Shown: in pieces, positions 1 to 8,241 of the stretch
Layout: each line of letters starts with the position of its first letter
How positions within the stretch are numbered: position 1 is the stretch's first letter
Assembly (NCBI RefSeq): GCF_000518685.1
Contig: NZ_KI912470.1
Coordinates: 34,623 to 98,622 of the forward strand
Reading direction: 5' to 3'
From: Eubacterium xylanophilum ATCC 35991
GTDB lineage: Bacteria; Bacillota; Clostridia; Lachnospirales; Lachnospiraceae
Length of the DNA: 64,000 nucleotides
Notes under the pieces: generated by a model
Told to the model about the DNA's origin: nothing
Seen by the model: only the letters and a program-made list of their open reading frames with translations
Database searches by the model: none
Made by a program: the position numbers and the translations under genes

Positions 1-50
1 ATGCCCCGAAAGGGAAATGGAGAGATCCTAGGAGAGGGAAGGGGCATGCC
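1..50 (-). repeat. Edge of a 73-bp-period repeat B array
   Basis: The window opens inside a right arm (TGCCCC...) and, after exactly 33 nt, reaches GGGGCATGCC at 41-50. Arm and 33-nt spacing equal the geometry of the arrays at 3932 and 19451. The spacer resembles the reverse complement of the 3932 array spacers, so this copy is inverted relative to that array. What follows (61 onward) is a different repeat, so the array stops here. Confidence 0.8.
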
Positions 51-64
51 AAAATGGGAAATAA

Positions 65-103
65 ATACGGATGAAAAGTCAATTTTTATGAAAACATCCG
101 TAT
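65..103. repeat. Repeat C hairpin (ATACGGATG...CATCCGTAT)
   Basis: A 39-nt element with perfect 9-bp inverted ends ATACGGATG/CATCCGTAT and an A/T-rich loop. Elements of the same length and ends lie at 40360-40398 and 40434-40472, and right halves at about 28562 and 40981. It sits directly before repeat A copies, as it does elsewhere in the window. Confidence 0.75.
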
Positions 104-108
104 ATAGA

Positions 109-250
109 GGAATCGCATTCTGCTGGTCTTACTCCTTACAGTCGTAAGACAATTGACAGGAATCGCATATCGCTGGTCTTACTCCCGTTGGTCGTAAGAC
201 ATTTGACAGGAAACGCATACTGCTGGTCTTACTCCCTGCGGTCGTAAGAC
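109..250 (+). repeat. Three repeat A (REP-like) copies, 50-bp period
   Basis: Copies at 109-150, 159-200 and 209-250 follow GGAA(A/T)CGCAT..-GCTGGTCTTACTCC....-GTCGTAAGAC, with an exact 50-bp period set by an AATTGACA-like joiner. GTCTTAC and GTAAGAC form a stem. The region 251-380 that follows is not repeat; it carries the probable promoter of the efflux operon. Confidence 0.85.
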
Positions 251-292
251 ATTTTTTAAGTTTTTTTTAAGGTTATGGACAAATAATATACT

Positions 293-322
293 TATAATTT
301 CCACAAACTCTACAAATTGTAG
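293..322 (+). promoter_or_regulatory. Putative efflux operon -10 and operator-like palindrome
   Basis: TATAAT at 293-298 has no good -35 at 17 nt. Just downstream, CTACAAATTGTAG (310-322) is a perfect inverted repeat at the expected transcript start, in the position of a repressor site. Both are read from sequence only; which regulator would bind is unknown. Confidence 0.35.
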
Positions 323-380
323 TCATTAATTAATCACAGCCTCCCAATAATATATAAAGAAAAACGGAGGTGACTTGCAT

Positions 381-1811
381 ATGAAAATGAGAGGAATATT
401 TACCAAAAAAAGGATAATAATCATATGTATTATGTTGGCAGTAGTAGCCGCAGGGATTGTGGTATTTGCCGTGAAAGCGGGGAAAAGCAAGACTGCGGCG
501 GGAAGTAAACAACAGCAAAATACGGTAGAACTTAGTAAGATGGACTTATCTACGTCGGTGAGTGCCACGGGGACTATAGAGAGTTCCAAAACAGTATCTG
601 TTGCTGCTAACGTAAAGGATATTAAAATCAAGAATGTCAAGGTTCAAGTTGGTGATAAAGTCAAGAAAGGTGATACTTTGGTAACTTTTGATGTGAGCGA
701 CTTGAACGATGCACTAGAAGAAGCAGGGGAGACATATGAAGATACTGTTTCGGAGCAGAACAAAAAAGTTTCTAAAGCATCTTCTAATGTCAGTGAAGCA
801 AAGAGTGATTATACCAGCAATACTAAGGAGAAAAAAGCAGCGGTAGCTAAGGCAAAGAAAGCCTTGGCAGAGGCCAAAAGGAAGAAGCAGGGAGTCGAGC
901 AGGCTCAAAGTGCATATGAGCAGGCGGTATCAGAGCTTAAGAACAGCAAAAAACAGGATGAAAGTACCATAGAGAATGCAGAAGATAATCTTGATACTGC
1001 TATTAGTGAGCGAAAGAAGAGTATAAAGGAAGCCAAGAAGCAGCTTGATGAGGCAAAGGATGCCCTTGAAAAGTGTAAGGTGACATCTCCAATGACTGGG
1101 ATTGTCACAGCGGTTAATGTAGAGGAAGGCGGAACTTACTCTGGAGATACAATGTTTAAGATTGTAAAGAGCAATTCTTATAATATCACTACAACTGTAG
1201 ACGAATATGGGATTAGTGACTTGAAGATAGGTCAGAAGGTTGTTTTTTTGACAGAGGCTACGGGGGATGATGAATTGGAGGGTGAGGTTACATTTATTGC
1301 ACCAACCACAGAGAGTTCAAATTCGTCTGCGGAGGGCGCGAATTCTGGCTCTTCCGGAGGGACATCTTCCAACACGACCAGTGGTTATGAAGTTAAGATA
1401 AAAGTTAAGTCGAAAGACAAAAGACTTCGCATGGGCTTAACTGCCAAGTGCAGTATTGTCAAAGAAGAGGTTAAAGATGTATTTGCAGTTCCATATGATG
1501 CTATCCACGAGGACTCATCCGGAAACTCAGTTATCTATGCAATTGTTTCAGATGACAAGACCAATAAGTCACAGGAGATTCAGGTAACCAAAGGGATGGA
1601 AAGTGACTATTATGTGGAGATAAGCGGAGAGAATCTACAAGAAGGCATGAAAGTCATCATTCCTAGCGATGAGACTTCAAAATCCTCTGATGACGAAGAT
1701 TCCGATAGCAATAAGAACAGCGGAATATTTGGCAACATGGGAGGAGGCGGAATGCAAGGTGGAGGACCACAGGGTGGAGGCCCTCAGGGTGGCGGTGGTC
1801 AAGGAATGTAA
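381..1811 (+). CDS. MacA-like periplasmic/extracellular membrane fusion protein
   Basis: Adaptor subunit of a MacAB-type ABC efflux pump (HlyD/RND_mfp family). It begins with a basic stretch and one membrane segment (about residues 9-30), then a barrel-sandwich half, a long Lys/Glu/Ala-rich coiled-coil hairpin (roughly 100-215), the second sandwich half with a CKVTSPMTGIV motif, and beta-barrel domains. A Ser/Gly/Thr-rich insert lies near residue 310, and the tail is a Gly/Gln-rich low-complexity run (GGGPQGGG). I chose ATG 381 because GGAGGTGA at 366-373 is well spaced for it; the in-frame TTG at 375 is too close. The ATPase and permease genes follow at once, so the three form one exporter operon. 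The substrate cannot be read from sequence; antibiotics, peptides or lipids are all handled by relatives. Confidence 0.9.
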   Translation: MKMRGIFTKKRIIIICIMLAVVAAGIVVFAVKAGKSKTAAGSKQQQNTVELSKMDLSTSVSATGTIESSKTVSVAANVKDIKIKNVKVQVGDKVKKGDTLVTFDVSDLNDALEEAGETYEDTVSEQNKKVSKASSNVSEAKSDYTSNTKEKKAAVAKAKKALAEAKRKKQGVEQAQSAYEQAVSELKNSKKQDESTIENAEDNLDTAISERKKSIKEAKKQLDEAKDALEKCKVTSPMTGIVTAVNVEEGGTYSGDTMFKIVKSNSYNITTTVDEYGISDLKIGQKVVFLTEATGDDELEGEVTFIAPTTESSNSSAEGANSGSSGGTSSNTTSGYEVKIKVKSKDKRLRMGLTAKCSIVKEEVKDVFAVPYDAIHEDSSGNSVIYAIVSDDKTNKSQEIQVTKGMESDYYVEISGENLQEGMKVIIPSDETSKSSDDEDSDSNKNSGIFGNMGGGGMQGGGPQGGGPQGGGGQGM

Positions 1812-1842
1812 TTGCTTCCGCGTTGAAAGAAGGTGCGATATT

Positions 1843-2547
1843 ATGAGAAAAACTGCAATTAAACTTCAAGGAATTAGGAAGAGTTTTTATATTGGACAAC
1901 CCAATGAATTAGAAATTCTTCATGGAATAAATATAGATGTCAAGGAAGGAGAATTTGTCTCTATTGTGGGCGAGTCGGGGTCCGGCAAGTCAACTCTTAT
2001 GAATATTATAGGGGCCCTTGACAGACCCACACAGGGAGAATATTTTCTCGATGGAAAGAAGATAAATGGTGCGAAAGACAGGGAGTTGTCGGTGATTAGA
2101 AATAAGAAAATAGGATTTGTGTTTCAAACTTATAATCTAATTGCGAGAACCAATGCTTTGTCCAATGTGGAGCTCCCAATGCTTTATGCGGGAATCCCCA
2201 AAAACAAGCGTGCAAAGCGTGCCAAGGAACTCTTAGATATTGTGGGAATGAGTGAGAGAATGGATCACAAGCCAGATGAATTGTCGGGAGGTCAGAAGCA
2301 ACGAGTTGCTATAGCCAGAGCTATGTCCAATAATCCATCGATTATTCTCGCTGACGAGCCGACGGGAGCACTAGATAGTGATACCGGTAGAAAAATCATG
2401 GATATTTTCCACAGACTTCACAGAGAAAACGGCAAGACTATCGTGTTGATAACACATTCAAGTTCTCTGGCAAATGAAACAGAGAGAATTATAACATTAA
2501 AAGATGGTTTGGTTATAGGAGAGAGAAAGGGGGAGGCGTCATGTTAA
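1843..2547 (+). CDS. MacB-type ABC transporter ATPase (LolD-like)
   Basis: Nucleotide-binding subunit of the efflux pump, 234 residues. Visible motifs: Walker A GESGSGKS (43-50), signature LSGGQ (147-151), Walker B IILADE (167-172) with the D-loop GALD, and an H-loop histidine in LITHSS. The close similarity of the region around the signature to LolD/MacB-type mechanotransmission ATPases fits its permease partner. An in-frame start at 1669 would overlap the coding end of the fusion protein in another frame and has no ribosome site; ATG 1843 has AAGAAGG upstream and starts at the usual family position. It overlaps the permease gene by 7 nt, which indicates translational coupling. Confidence 0.92.
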   Translation: MRKTAIKLQGIRKSFYIGQPNELEILHGINIDVKEGEFVSIVGESGSGKSTLMNIIGALDRPTQGEYFLDGKKINGAKDRELSVIRNKKIGFVFQTYNLIARTNALSNVELPMLYAGIPKNKRAKRAKELLDIVGMSERMDHKPDELSGGQKQRVAIARAMSNNPSIILADEPTGALDSDTGRKIMDIFHRLHRENGKTIVLITHSSSLANETERIITLKDGLVIGERKGEASC

Positions 2548-3830
2548 TTCTTGAAAACATAAAGCTGGCCCTAGCTTCATTGGCAGCCGGGAAGATGAGA
2601 GCACTCCTTACTATGTTGGGAATAATAATAGGAATTGGCTCTGTTATTGCGATAATGACTGTCAGCGAGTCCCTTACCAATTCGATTTCTGACTCGTTTC
2701 AGGAAATGGGAGCAAGCAACGTGACAGTGGGAGTTAAGCAAAGTGAATCTGAAAGTGAGACAAGAAGTAATGGACTTAAGTTCGGTGCCATGTCAAGGCG
2801 AAATTCTATAGAGGAAGAAGATAGAATTTCTGATGAAATGATCCGAGAATTTAAGGAAAAGTATAAGGATGAAATTGAGGCAATTAGCATCAATGAATCT
2901 CTGGGAAGTGGGACAGTAAGCAAGGAAGATGCATCAGCTAATATTACTTTGACGGGAATAAATGCGGAATATTTTACAAGCGAAGATATCACGCTGTTGG
3001 CCGGCAGAAAACTCTCATCTAGTGACATAAGTGGAAATAAGAGTGTTATAATGGTATCTGACAAGCTGGTTGAGACGCTTTTTGGCGGTAATAATGAGGC
3101 TGCCCTGTCCCAGAAAATTGGAGTAAATATCAATAATGTTTATTATTATTATTACATTGTTGGGGTCTATGAATATGATGACAGCGGTACAGTGGAGAGC
3201 ACATCTGATTCAGAGGTTACAACTTCGGCATATGTTCCGCTTACAACGGGAAAGGAGCAGATGCATTCTGATGATGGATATACGCAACTCACGGTGGTAA
3301 CATCATCTAAAGTGACAGAGGTTTCTAGCTTTGCAGATGAAATCGAGGATTTCTTTAACCAATACTATGTCGACAATGATGACTATGAAATCTCAACTTC
3401 AACCATGGAAAGCCTGATGGAATCAATGAATGAGACAATCGGAAATGTTTCGATAGCCATATCCTTTATTGCAGCCATATCTCTTTTAGTTGGTGGCATT
3501 GGAGTTATGAATATCATGTTAGTGTCTATAACAGAGAGAACAAGGGAAATTGGAACCAGAAAGGCCCTCGGGGCAGGCAATGGTTCAATCAGATTGCAAT
3601 TCATAACTGAATCAATTATATTGTGTCTGATGGGCGGTATACTTGGAATTATCCTGGGCTTTATACTTGGGGCAGTGGCCGCTTCAATACTTGGATATTC
3701 TGCATCGGCACCGATAAGTGCAATCATGTTATCTGTGGGATTTTCAATGGTTATCGGAGTGTTCTTTGGATACTATCCCGCCAATAAAGCGGCGAAGATG
3801 GATCCAATCGAGGCACTGAGATATGAATAA
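2541..3830 (+). CDS. MacB-like ABC transporter permease (FtsX family)
   Basis: Membrane subunit of the pump, 429 residues. The layout is typical of MacB/FtsX permeases: one N-terminal membrane segment with the ML.IIIGIGSVIAI motif (about 21-41), a large extracytoplasmic MacB_PCD domain (about 50-290), then three membrane segments in the C-terminal FtsX domain, with the coupling motif TREIGTRKALGA between segments 2 and 3. The protein ends in DPIEALRYE, the usual end for this family. It is the last gene of the operon; repeat A copies begin 3 nt after the stop, so any termination signal would have to come from their hairpins. Confidence 0.92.
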   Translation: MLILENIKLALASLAAGKMRALLTMLGIIIGIGSVIAIMTVSESLTNSISDSFQEMGASNVTVGVKQSESESETRSNGLKFGAMSRRNSIEEEDRISDEMIREFKEKYKDEIEAISINESLGSGTVSKEDASANITLTGINAEYFTSEDITLLAGRKLSSSDISGNKSVIMVSDKLVETLFGGNNEAALSQKIGVNINNVYYYYYIVGVYEYDDSGTVESTSDSEVTTSAYVPLTTGKEQMHSDDGYTQLTVVTSSKVTEVSSFADEIEDFFNQYYVDNDDYEISTSTMESLMESMNETIGNVSIAISFIAAISLLVGGIGVMNIMLVSITERTREIGTRKALGAGNGSIRLQFITESIILCLMGGILGIILGFILGAVAASILGYSASAPISAIMLSVGFSMVIGVFFGYYPANKAAKMDPIEALRYE

Positions 3831-3833
3831 AAT

Positions 3834-3925
3834 GTCTTACAAGCGAAGCTTGTAAGACCAGCAGAATGCGTTTCCTGTCAAATGTCTTACAAGCGAAGCT
3901 TGTAAGACCAGCAGAATGCGTTTCC
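3834..3925 (-). repeat. Two repeat A copies in inverted orientation
   Basis: Copies at 3834-3875 and 3884-3925, again with 50-bp period, on the minus strand. The hairpin here is GTCTTACAAGC-gaa-GCTTGTAAGAC, an 11-bp perfect stem. In the copies at 109-250 the inner part of this stem is different (ACTCC...GTCGT), so the outer stem is kept while inner pairs are exchanged. Together with 109-250 they flank the efflux operon as inverted repeats. Confidence 0.85.
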
Positions 3926-3931
3926 GATTTC

Positions 3932-4160
3932 GGGGCATGCCCATTTTAAAATTCCCATTTTGGCATGCCCCTTCTTTCTCCCGGAATCTCCTCATTTCCC
4001 TTTCGGGGCATGCCTATTTTAAATTTCCCATTTTGGCATGCCCCTTCTCTCTTCCGAGATCTCCTAAATCCCCTTTCGGGGCATGCCCATTTTAAATTTC
4101 CCATTTTGGCATGCCCCTTCTCTCTCCCGGGACTACCTCATTCTACTTTCGGGGCATGCC
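3932..4160 (+). repeat. Repeat B tandem array, 73-bp period
   Basis: GGGGCATGCC begins at 3932, 4005, 4078 and 4151, an exact 73-bp period. Each of the first three is followed after 20 nt by GGCATGCCCC, giving a 10-bp perfect stem, and then 33 nt to the next unit. The fourth unit is cut after its left arm. Open frames across this array are by-products of the repeat. Confidence 0.9.
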
Positions 4161-4184
4161 TATTCTATATTTTCTTTTCCACAT

Positions 4185-4283
4185 CCTCAAGAATTCTTCC
4201 CGAAAATTGTCTTACGACTGTAAGGAGTAAGACCAGCAAAATGCGTTTCAAAAATTGTCTTACGACCAGCGCTATGCGATTCC
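4185..4283 (-). repeat. GAATTCTT motif plus two repeat A copies, one deleted
   Basis: CCTCAAGAATTCTTCCC (4185-4201) recurs inverted at 28064 and 40401. It is followed by a repeat A copy (4209-4249) and a second (4257-4283) that has lost most of the hairpin, leaving GTCTTACGAC joined to CAGCGCTATGCGATTCC. Decay by deletion of the stem-loop is a plausible reading. Confidence 0.7.
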
Positions 4284-4343
4284 GAGGGAGAGATACGCAT
4301 GTGTATACGTGAAATATTCCTTTGACATATACATTTGCGTAGG

Positions 4344-4372
4344 TTTACAAAGTGCAATATATATGCTAGAAT
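4344..4372 (+). promoter_or_regulatory. Strong extended -10 promoter far upstream of recA
   Basis: TTTACA (4344-4349), a 17-nt spacer, and TAGAAT (4367-4372) preceded by TGC, an extended -10. Initiation would fall near 4379, about 450 nt before recA, with no gene in between. It must therefore drive a small RNA or a very long recA leader. Confidence 0.5.
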
Positions 4373-4378
4373 AAATCT

Positions 4379-4700
4379 GTTGTTATGCAACATGATTCTG
4401 AAATATATTCTATTAAATAATTCTTTTTACCGGTAAGAATCCGGTTATCTTCGGTTATCTATAAAAGTTTGAATAAGGTTATTGTAGTTATCCCAGTGCA
4501 TGGGATGTAAAGCGGGAGTAGAATAACGATATATTGGAAGGGACGCGTAATGAGTGAGAGCGCGATGTTCAGACTTTTTGCAGTTTCTTATACGGTGAAA
4601 TCCATTATTTAAAAATAAGAATATCAAGGGTAAGGTAGAATCATTCGGAAGTGTGAAGCGCGTTGCGTGGGGCAATGCGCGGAACATTTTCAAATTTTGT
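4379..4700 (+). other. Possible structured RNA or long leader
   Basis: No convincing reading frame exists between the promoter at 4344 and the recA promoter at 4721. The stretch holds several potential stems: GTTATT (4478-4483) with AATAAC (4522-4527) enclosing ATCCCA/TGGGAT (4490-4506); TTCTTAT/ATAAGAA (4585-4621); GCGCGTTGC (4658-4666) with GCAATGCGC (4672-4680), one G-U pair; and ATGTTC (4565-4570) with GAACAT (4682-4687) closing the last two. A T-rich stretch follows. I do not recognise a named RNA family, and chance pairing in AT-rich DNA is a real alternative. Confidence 0.3.
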
Positions 4701-4720
4701 ACTTTATTTTGATTTTTATG

Positions 4721-4797
4721 TTGACAAATTTAAAACAGTGGTGTATGATATATTCATACGAACAAATGTTCCGAAACAAAGTTCGATTAATCGGAAC
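4721..4797 (+). promoter_or_regulatory. recA promoter with LexA (SOS) box
   Basis: TTGACA (4721-4726), 17-nt spacer, TATGAT (4744-4749). Ten bases on, CGAACAAATGTTCC (4759-4772) matches the Firmicutes LexA box CGAAC-N4-GTTCG with one end mismatch, placed over the transcript start. A second inverted pair, GTTCCGA (4768-4774) and TCGGAAC (4791-4797), overlaps it. This is the expected arrangement for DNA-damage control of recA. Confidence 0.85.
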
Positions 4798-4829
4798 ATA
4801 ACCGCTTAAGCGGAGAATGGAGAGTAAAA

Positions 4830-5897
4830 ATGATAGAACGTGACGAGAATAAATTAAGAGCATTAGAATCAGCTATTTCACAGATTGAGAAGAACTACGG
4901 TAAGGGATCAGTTATGAAGCTTGGCGACAAGGCTGCCAATATGAACATTGAAGCTGTTCCTACAGGATCTCTCAGCTTGGATATCGCATTAGGTGTAGGC
5001 GGTATTCCAAAAGGAAGAATTATTGAAATATATGGACCAGAGTCAAGTGGTAAGACTACCGTTGCATTGCACATGGTTGCAGAAGTGCAGAAGAGAGGTG
5101 GTATTGCAGGATTTATCGATGCAGAGCACGCACTTGATCCGGTTTATGCTAAGAATATAGGTGTAGATATTGATGAATTATATATCTCACAGCCGGACAG
5201 TGGAGAGCAGGCTCTCGAGATTACAGAGACTATGGTCAGATCCGGAGCAGTTGACATTGTTGTTGTTGACTCGGTTGCTGCGCTTGTTCCTAAGGCAGAG
5301 ATTGAGGGCGATATGGGTGATGCACACATGGGTATGCAGGCTAGACTTATGAGTCAGGCTTTGCGTAAGTTAACAGGTGTTATCAACAAATCCAATTGTG
5401 TAGTTATCTTTATCAACCAGTTGCGTGAAAAGCTTGGCGTGATGTTTGGTAATCCTGAGACTACTACAGGTGGTCGTGCTCTTAAGTTCTATGCATCAGT
5501 ACGACTTGATGTAAGAAGGATGGAGGCTTTGAAGCAAGCTGGAGAGATCATAGGAAATCATGTAAGAGTCAAGGTAGTTAAGAATAAGGTTGCGCCACCT
5601 TTCCAGGAAGCAGAATTTGATATTATGTTCGGAAAAGGTATTTCTCGAGAAGGTGATTTGATTGACCTTGCTACTAAGAATGATATCATTGTCAAGAGTG
5701 GTGCATGGTATTCATACAAGGGCGAGAAGATTGGCCAGGGTAGAGAGAACGCCAAGAAGTTCTTGGTAGATAATCCTGCTATATTCGACGAAGTGGACAA
5801 GACAGTTCGCGCTATGTACTTCAATAATGATGAAGAAGTTGCTGAAGAGGAAGCGGCAAAGGCCAAAGATGCAGATAAGAAAGCGAAGAGTAAGTAA
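4830..5897 (+). CDS. recA: Recombinase RecA
   Basis: DNA-dependent ATPase that forms the presynaptic filament in homologous recombination and triggers LexA self-cleavage. The 355-residue length is normal. Walker A is GPESSGKT (69-76); further hallmarks are [10 protein letters not shown], the Walker B strand VVVDSVAAL, the DNA-binding loop 1 region ([11 protein letters not shown]), the [13 protein letters not shown] motif and the [12 protein letters not shown] loop. The C-terminus is a short Glu/Lys-rich tail, as is common. GGAGAATGGAGAG precedes ATG 4830. The LexA-type box upstream indicates SOS induction, and recX follows after 3 nt, the common Firmicutes pairing of RecA with its modulator. 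Confidence 0.98.
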   Translation: MIERDENKLRALESAISQIEKNYGKGSVMKLGDKAANMNIEAVPTGSLSLDIALGVGGIPKGRIIEIYGPESSGKTTVALHMVAEVQKRGGIAGFIDAEHALDPVYAKNIGVDIDELYISQPDSGEQALEITETMVRSGAVDIVVVDSVAALVPKAEIEGDMGDAHMGMQARLMSQALRKLTGVINKSNCVVIFINQLREKLGVMFGNPETTTGGRALKFYASVRLDVRRMEALKQAGEIIGNHVRVKVVKNKVAPPFQEAEFDIMFGKGISREGDLIDLATKNDIIVKSGAWYSYKGEKIGQGRENAKKFLVDNPAIFDEVDKTVRAMYFNNDEEVAEEEAAKAKDADKKAKSK

Positions 5898-5900
5898 TCC

Positions 5901-6377
5901 ATGAGAGAAGTTTCACAAGGATCAAAAAAAGCTATTGAAAAAGCCATGAGTCTTCTGCTCATCAAAGACAGGACCTCGAAAGAGTTGTCTGATAGACTTT
6001 TAACAGCGGGGTTTTCTGAAGATGAGACAAGGGATGCCATGGAATATGTAACTAGCTTCGGCTATGTAGATGACCGTCGCTATGTTGAAAATTTTATCTC
6101 GTTCCAGCGTGCAAAGCGCAGCAAAAAAGAGATAATATATAAGCTTATTCAAAAGGGCTTGAGAAAAGACTTTGTGGTTGAAATTATGGAGGAAATAGAT
6201 TATTCTGAGGACAATATGGCAATTGCCAATCTCATTAAGAAAAGGTTGAAGGGTGAGGATATCAATGAAATTTCATATCAAGATAAGCAAAAGATATTTG
6301 CATATTTAGCCCGAAAGGGATTTGAGATTTCAAGGATTAAGAGAGTTTTCTCACAAATTGAAACCGGAGTCTTATGA
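5901..6377 (+). CDS. recX: Regulatory protein RecX
   Basis: RecX binds the RecA filament and limits its extension and activity. The 158-residue protein shows the family's repeated three-helix modules: an N-terminal module with SLLLIKDRTSKELSDRL, a central one with GYVDDRRYVENFI, and a C-terminal KIFAYLARKGFEISRIKRVF. It begins 3 nt after the recA stop with no clear ribosome site, so it is probably translated by re-initiation after RecA, which would keep its level low. No strong terminator follows; an 8-bp pair ATACACAA (6406) / TTGTGTAT (6469) with a T-run has a 55-nt loop and is weak. Confidence 0.93.
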   Translation: MREVSQGSKKAIEKAMSLLLIKDRTSKELSDRLLTAGFSEDETRDAMEYVTSFGYVDDRRYVENFISFQRAKRSKKEIIYKLIQKGLRKDFVVEIMEEIDYSEDNMAIANLIKKRLKGEDINEISYQDKQKIFAYLARKGFEISRIKRVFSQIETGVL

Positions 6378-6493
6378 GATATTATCTAATAGAATGTTTT
6401 TAATGATACACAATGACTTATTGAACCATTTTCAGATATTGAGGTATTTTAATTTGGAAAGTAGGTTGTTGTGTATTTTTTTTAAGAAATTAC

Positions 6494-6554
6494 TTGACAA
6501 GAAGATGATAACTGTATATACTGTACATATACACGGAATACACAGTATATACAG
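6494..6554 (+). promoter_or_regulatory. ABC/GntR operon promoter with overlapping operator
   Basis: TTGACA (6494-6499), 17-nt spacer, TATACT (6517-6522). CTGTATATACTGT (6512-6524) covers the -10 and is perfectly inverted as ACAGTATATACAG (6542-6554). A 13-bp perfect arm over a -10 is a strong repressor-site signature; the YtrA-type GntR protein encoded three genes downstream is the obvious candidate ligand-free repressor. Confidence 0.75.
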
Positions 6555-6604
6555 TTTTTGCTTTATAAAGAAAATTGAGGGCACATTGGAAAGAGAGGTA
6601 TGAG

Positions 6605-7528
6605 ATGATTTCTAGATTAGAATGTAGGAATGTAACCAAGCGGTTTGATGTTTTTTCAATTGAAAACATAGATTTTATTGCCAATCAAGGTGAAATATTG
6701 GGAATTATAGGAGTTAATGGATCAGGTAAGTCAACATTAATAAAGGTTTTATTGGGAGCCTACAGACTATATGAAAAGGATAGTGGGACTTTTGGAATGC
6801 AGGATACTGACTGTGATAGGTTCTATGAATTTGATGGTAAGAATAATTCTAGGATTTATAAGGGGCATGTGGCATATGTATTTAATGAGACTCCATTTCA
6901 ATCATATAGGAGAGCTGAAGAAATCGGATTCCTGTATGGTAAATACTATGAGAAATTTGATATTAACATGTATTTTGAGTACTTGAAGAAATATGATATT
7001 TCTGGGTATAGCAAAATCAAAAATCTTTCAACAGGTGAGAGAGTTAAGCAACAGCTTGCTTTTGCTCTTGCCACAAATGCTTCAGTTTATATACTGGATG
7101 AGCCCGCAGGAAACCTTGATATAGATTTTAGAGATGACTTATATGATATCATGAGAGAATTAGCCTATGACAAGAATAAGATAGTATTATTTTCAACTCA
7201 CCTAGTCGGGGAATTAGAGACTATAGCAGATAGGATTCTCTGGATAGATAGAATTCATGATGACAAAGCGAAGGACAAGGGAATTCAAAGGTATTATGGC
7301 TCCATAGATGATTTGAGAGACTTATATAGAGTAGTAGAGGGAGAAAAGTGTGACTTGGATTCTATTCCGAGAGAATTGATTGTTTCGGGAGAGTATGCCG
7401 AGCTTCACTCCGAAGTTCTTGTTAAGAATAAAAGTGAACAATTACAGGAAATGAGGAATGTTAATGTGAGAATAGCATCGATACAAGAAATCATGTATTA
7501 TCAACAAATGGGAATGAGGTGTAGGTAA
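6605..7528 (+). CDS. ABC transporter ATP-binding protein
   Basis: ATPase subunit of an ABC-2 type exporter, 307 residues. Walker A is GVNGSGKS, the signature is LSTGE rather than LSGGQ, Walker B is VYILDEPAGNLD, and FSTHL carries the H-loop histidine. The C-terminal ~90 residues after the ATPase core are an extension usual in YtrB-like proteins. ATG 6605 has AGAGAGG at the right distance; the in-frame TTG at 6575 lacks one. The next gene (membrane protein) starts in the stop codon. The operon with a GntR regulator resembles cell-envelope-stress ABC operons of the Ytr type, but the substrate is unknown. Confidence 0.88.
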   Translation: MISRLECRNVTKRFDVFSIENIDFIANQGEILGIIGVNGSGKSTLIKVLLGAYRLYEKDSGTFGMQDTDCDRFYEFDGKNNSRIYKGHVAYVFNETPFQSYRRAEEIGFLYGKYYEKFDINMYFEYLKKYDISGYSKIKNLSTGERVKQQLAFALATNASVYILDEPAGNLDIDFRDDLYDIMRELAYDKNKIVLFSTHLVGELETIADRILWIDRIHDDKAKDKGIQRYYGSIDDLRDLYRVVEGEKCDLDSIPRELIVSGEYAELHSEVLVKNKSEQLQEMRNVNVRIASIQEIMYYQQMGMRCR

Positions 7529-8232
7529 TGAAAAGTAATCTAATGCTTATCAAAAAGCGCATAGCTTGGCACCCTTTAATGTTTTTATTAGAAATGATCG
7601 GGATAATAAGCATATTTGCTACAGGTTTGGCGAACAACAAGATGGTGGGAATGTGGTTAATAATGGTTTTTGCCTCTTTTGATATTAATGGGAAGCTGGG
7701 AGACAATGTAACTGTGTTGCTTCCAATGACAGATAAGGAATATTTGCATTCGAGATTAAAAGTATCAGTTAAGGTAGTAACAAAATATGTCATAGCTTTA
7801 ATCTGTGGATTAATACTTGATGTAATGCTTGTATTTAATGGAATAATTGATTGGAGCGTTGCGCCGGATTCGTCCTATAATCGGATTTGTGAAAATCAAA
7901 TAGTAAATATATTATTTTATATTTTAGTCATATCAATTATATATAAGGATCATATTTCTATTGCAGCTAATTATATGAATAAGAACAAATCTATAATTAG
8001 AATACTCATGGGAGTTGTGGAGATGTTGGCTACTTGTACAATTGTCATAATATGGATATCTATCGTTATAGGATTCTATGGGCAAATAAAGAAGGTAATC
8101 GGATTTGATTGTAATAGTATAGGTTTTTTGGTTTGGCTTATATGCTGCGTTTTGGCCGTATGGAGTTCGGTAGTATATAAGATAAGAGAATGGAAACCAA
8201 GTGATATTATAATTTCCGGTGAAGACAGTTAG
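7528..8232 (+). CDS. Hydrophobic membrane protein, probable ABC permease
   Basis: A 234-residue protein made of about six hydrophobic segments, the first near residues 20-50 and the last near 200-220. No family motif is recognisable. Its start overlaps the stop of the ATPase gene by 1 nt (TAATG), which ties the two in expression and makes it the likely membrane partner of that ATPase. Short ABC-2 permeases of this sort diverge quickly, so lack of recognisable sequence is not surprising. The product could also be an accessory membrane protein. Confidence 0.75.
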   Translation: MKSNLMLIKKRIAWHPLMFLLEMIGIISIFATGLANNKMVGMWLIMVFASFDINGKLGDNVTVLLPMTDKEYLHSRLKVSVKVVTKYVIALICGLILDVMLVFNGIIDWSVAPDSSYNRICENQIVNILFYILVISIIYKDHISIAANYMNKNKSIIRILMGVVEMLATCTIVIIWISIVIGFYGQIKKVIGFDCNSIGFLVWLICCVLAVWSSVVYKIREWKPSDIIISGEDS

Positions 8233-8241
8233 GAGGCAAAT

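Noticed and set aside
1669-1842. Longer N-terminus for the MacB ATPase
   Set aside because: It would overlap the coding end of the fusion protein in another frame, matches no ATPase start, and a good ribosome site precedes ATG 1843.
3965-4312. 115-residue open frame
   Set aside because: It lies wholly in the 73-bp repeat array and repeat A copies; the protein is a repeat of the satellite translation with no ribosome site.
4445-4693. 82-residue minus-strand frame before recA
   Set aside because: No ribosome site, no recognisable protein, unusual composition; the strand and region fit non-coding DNA better.
6322-6603. 93-residue frame after recX
   Set aside because: It starts inside recX out of frame and runs through the promoter and operator of the ABC operon.
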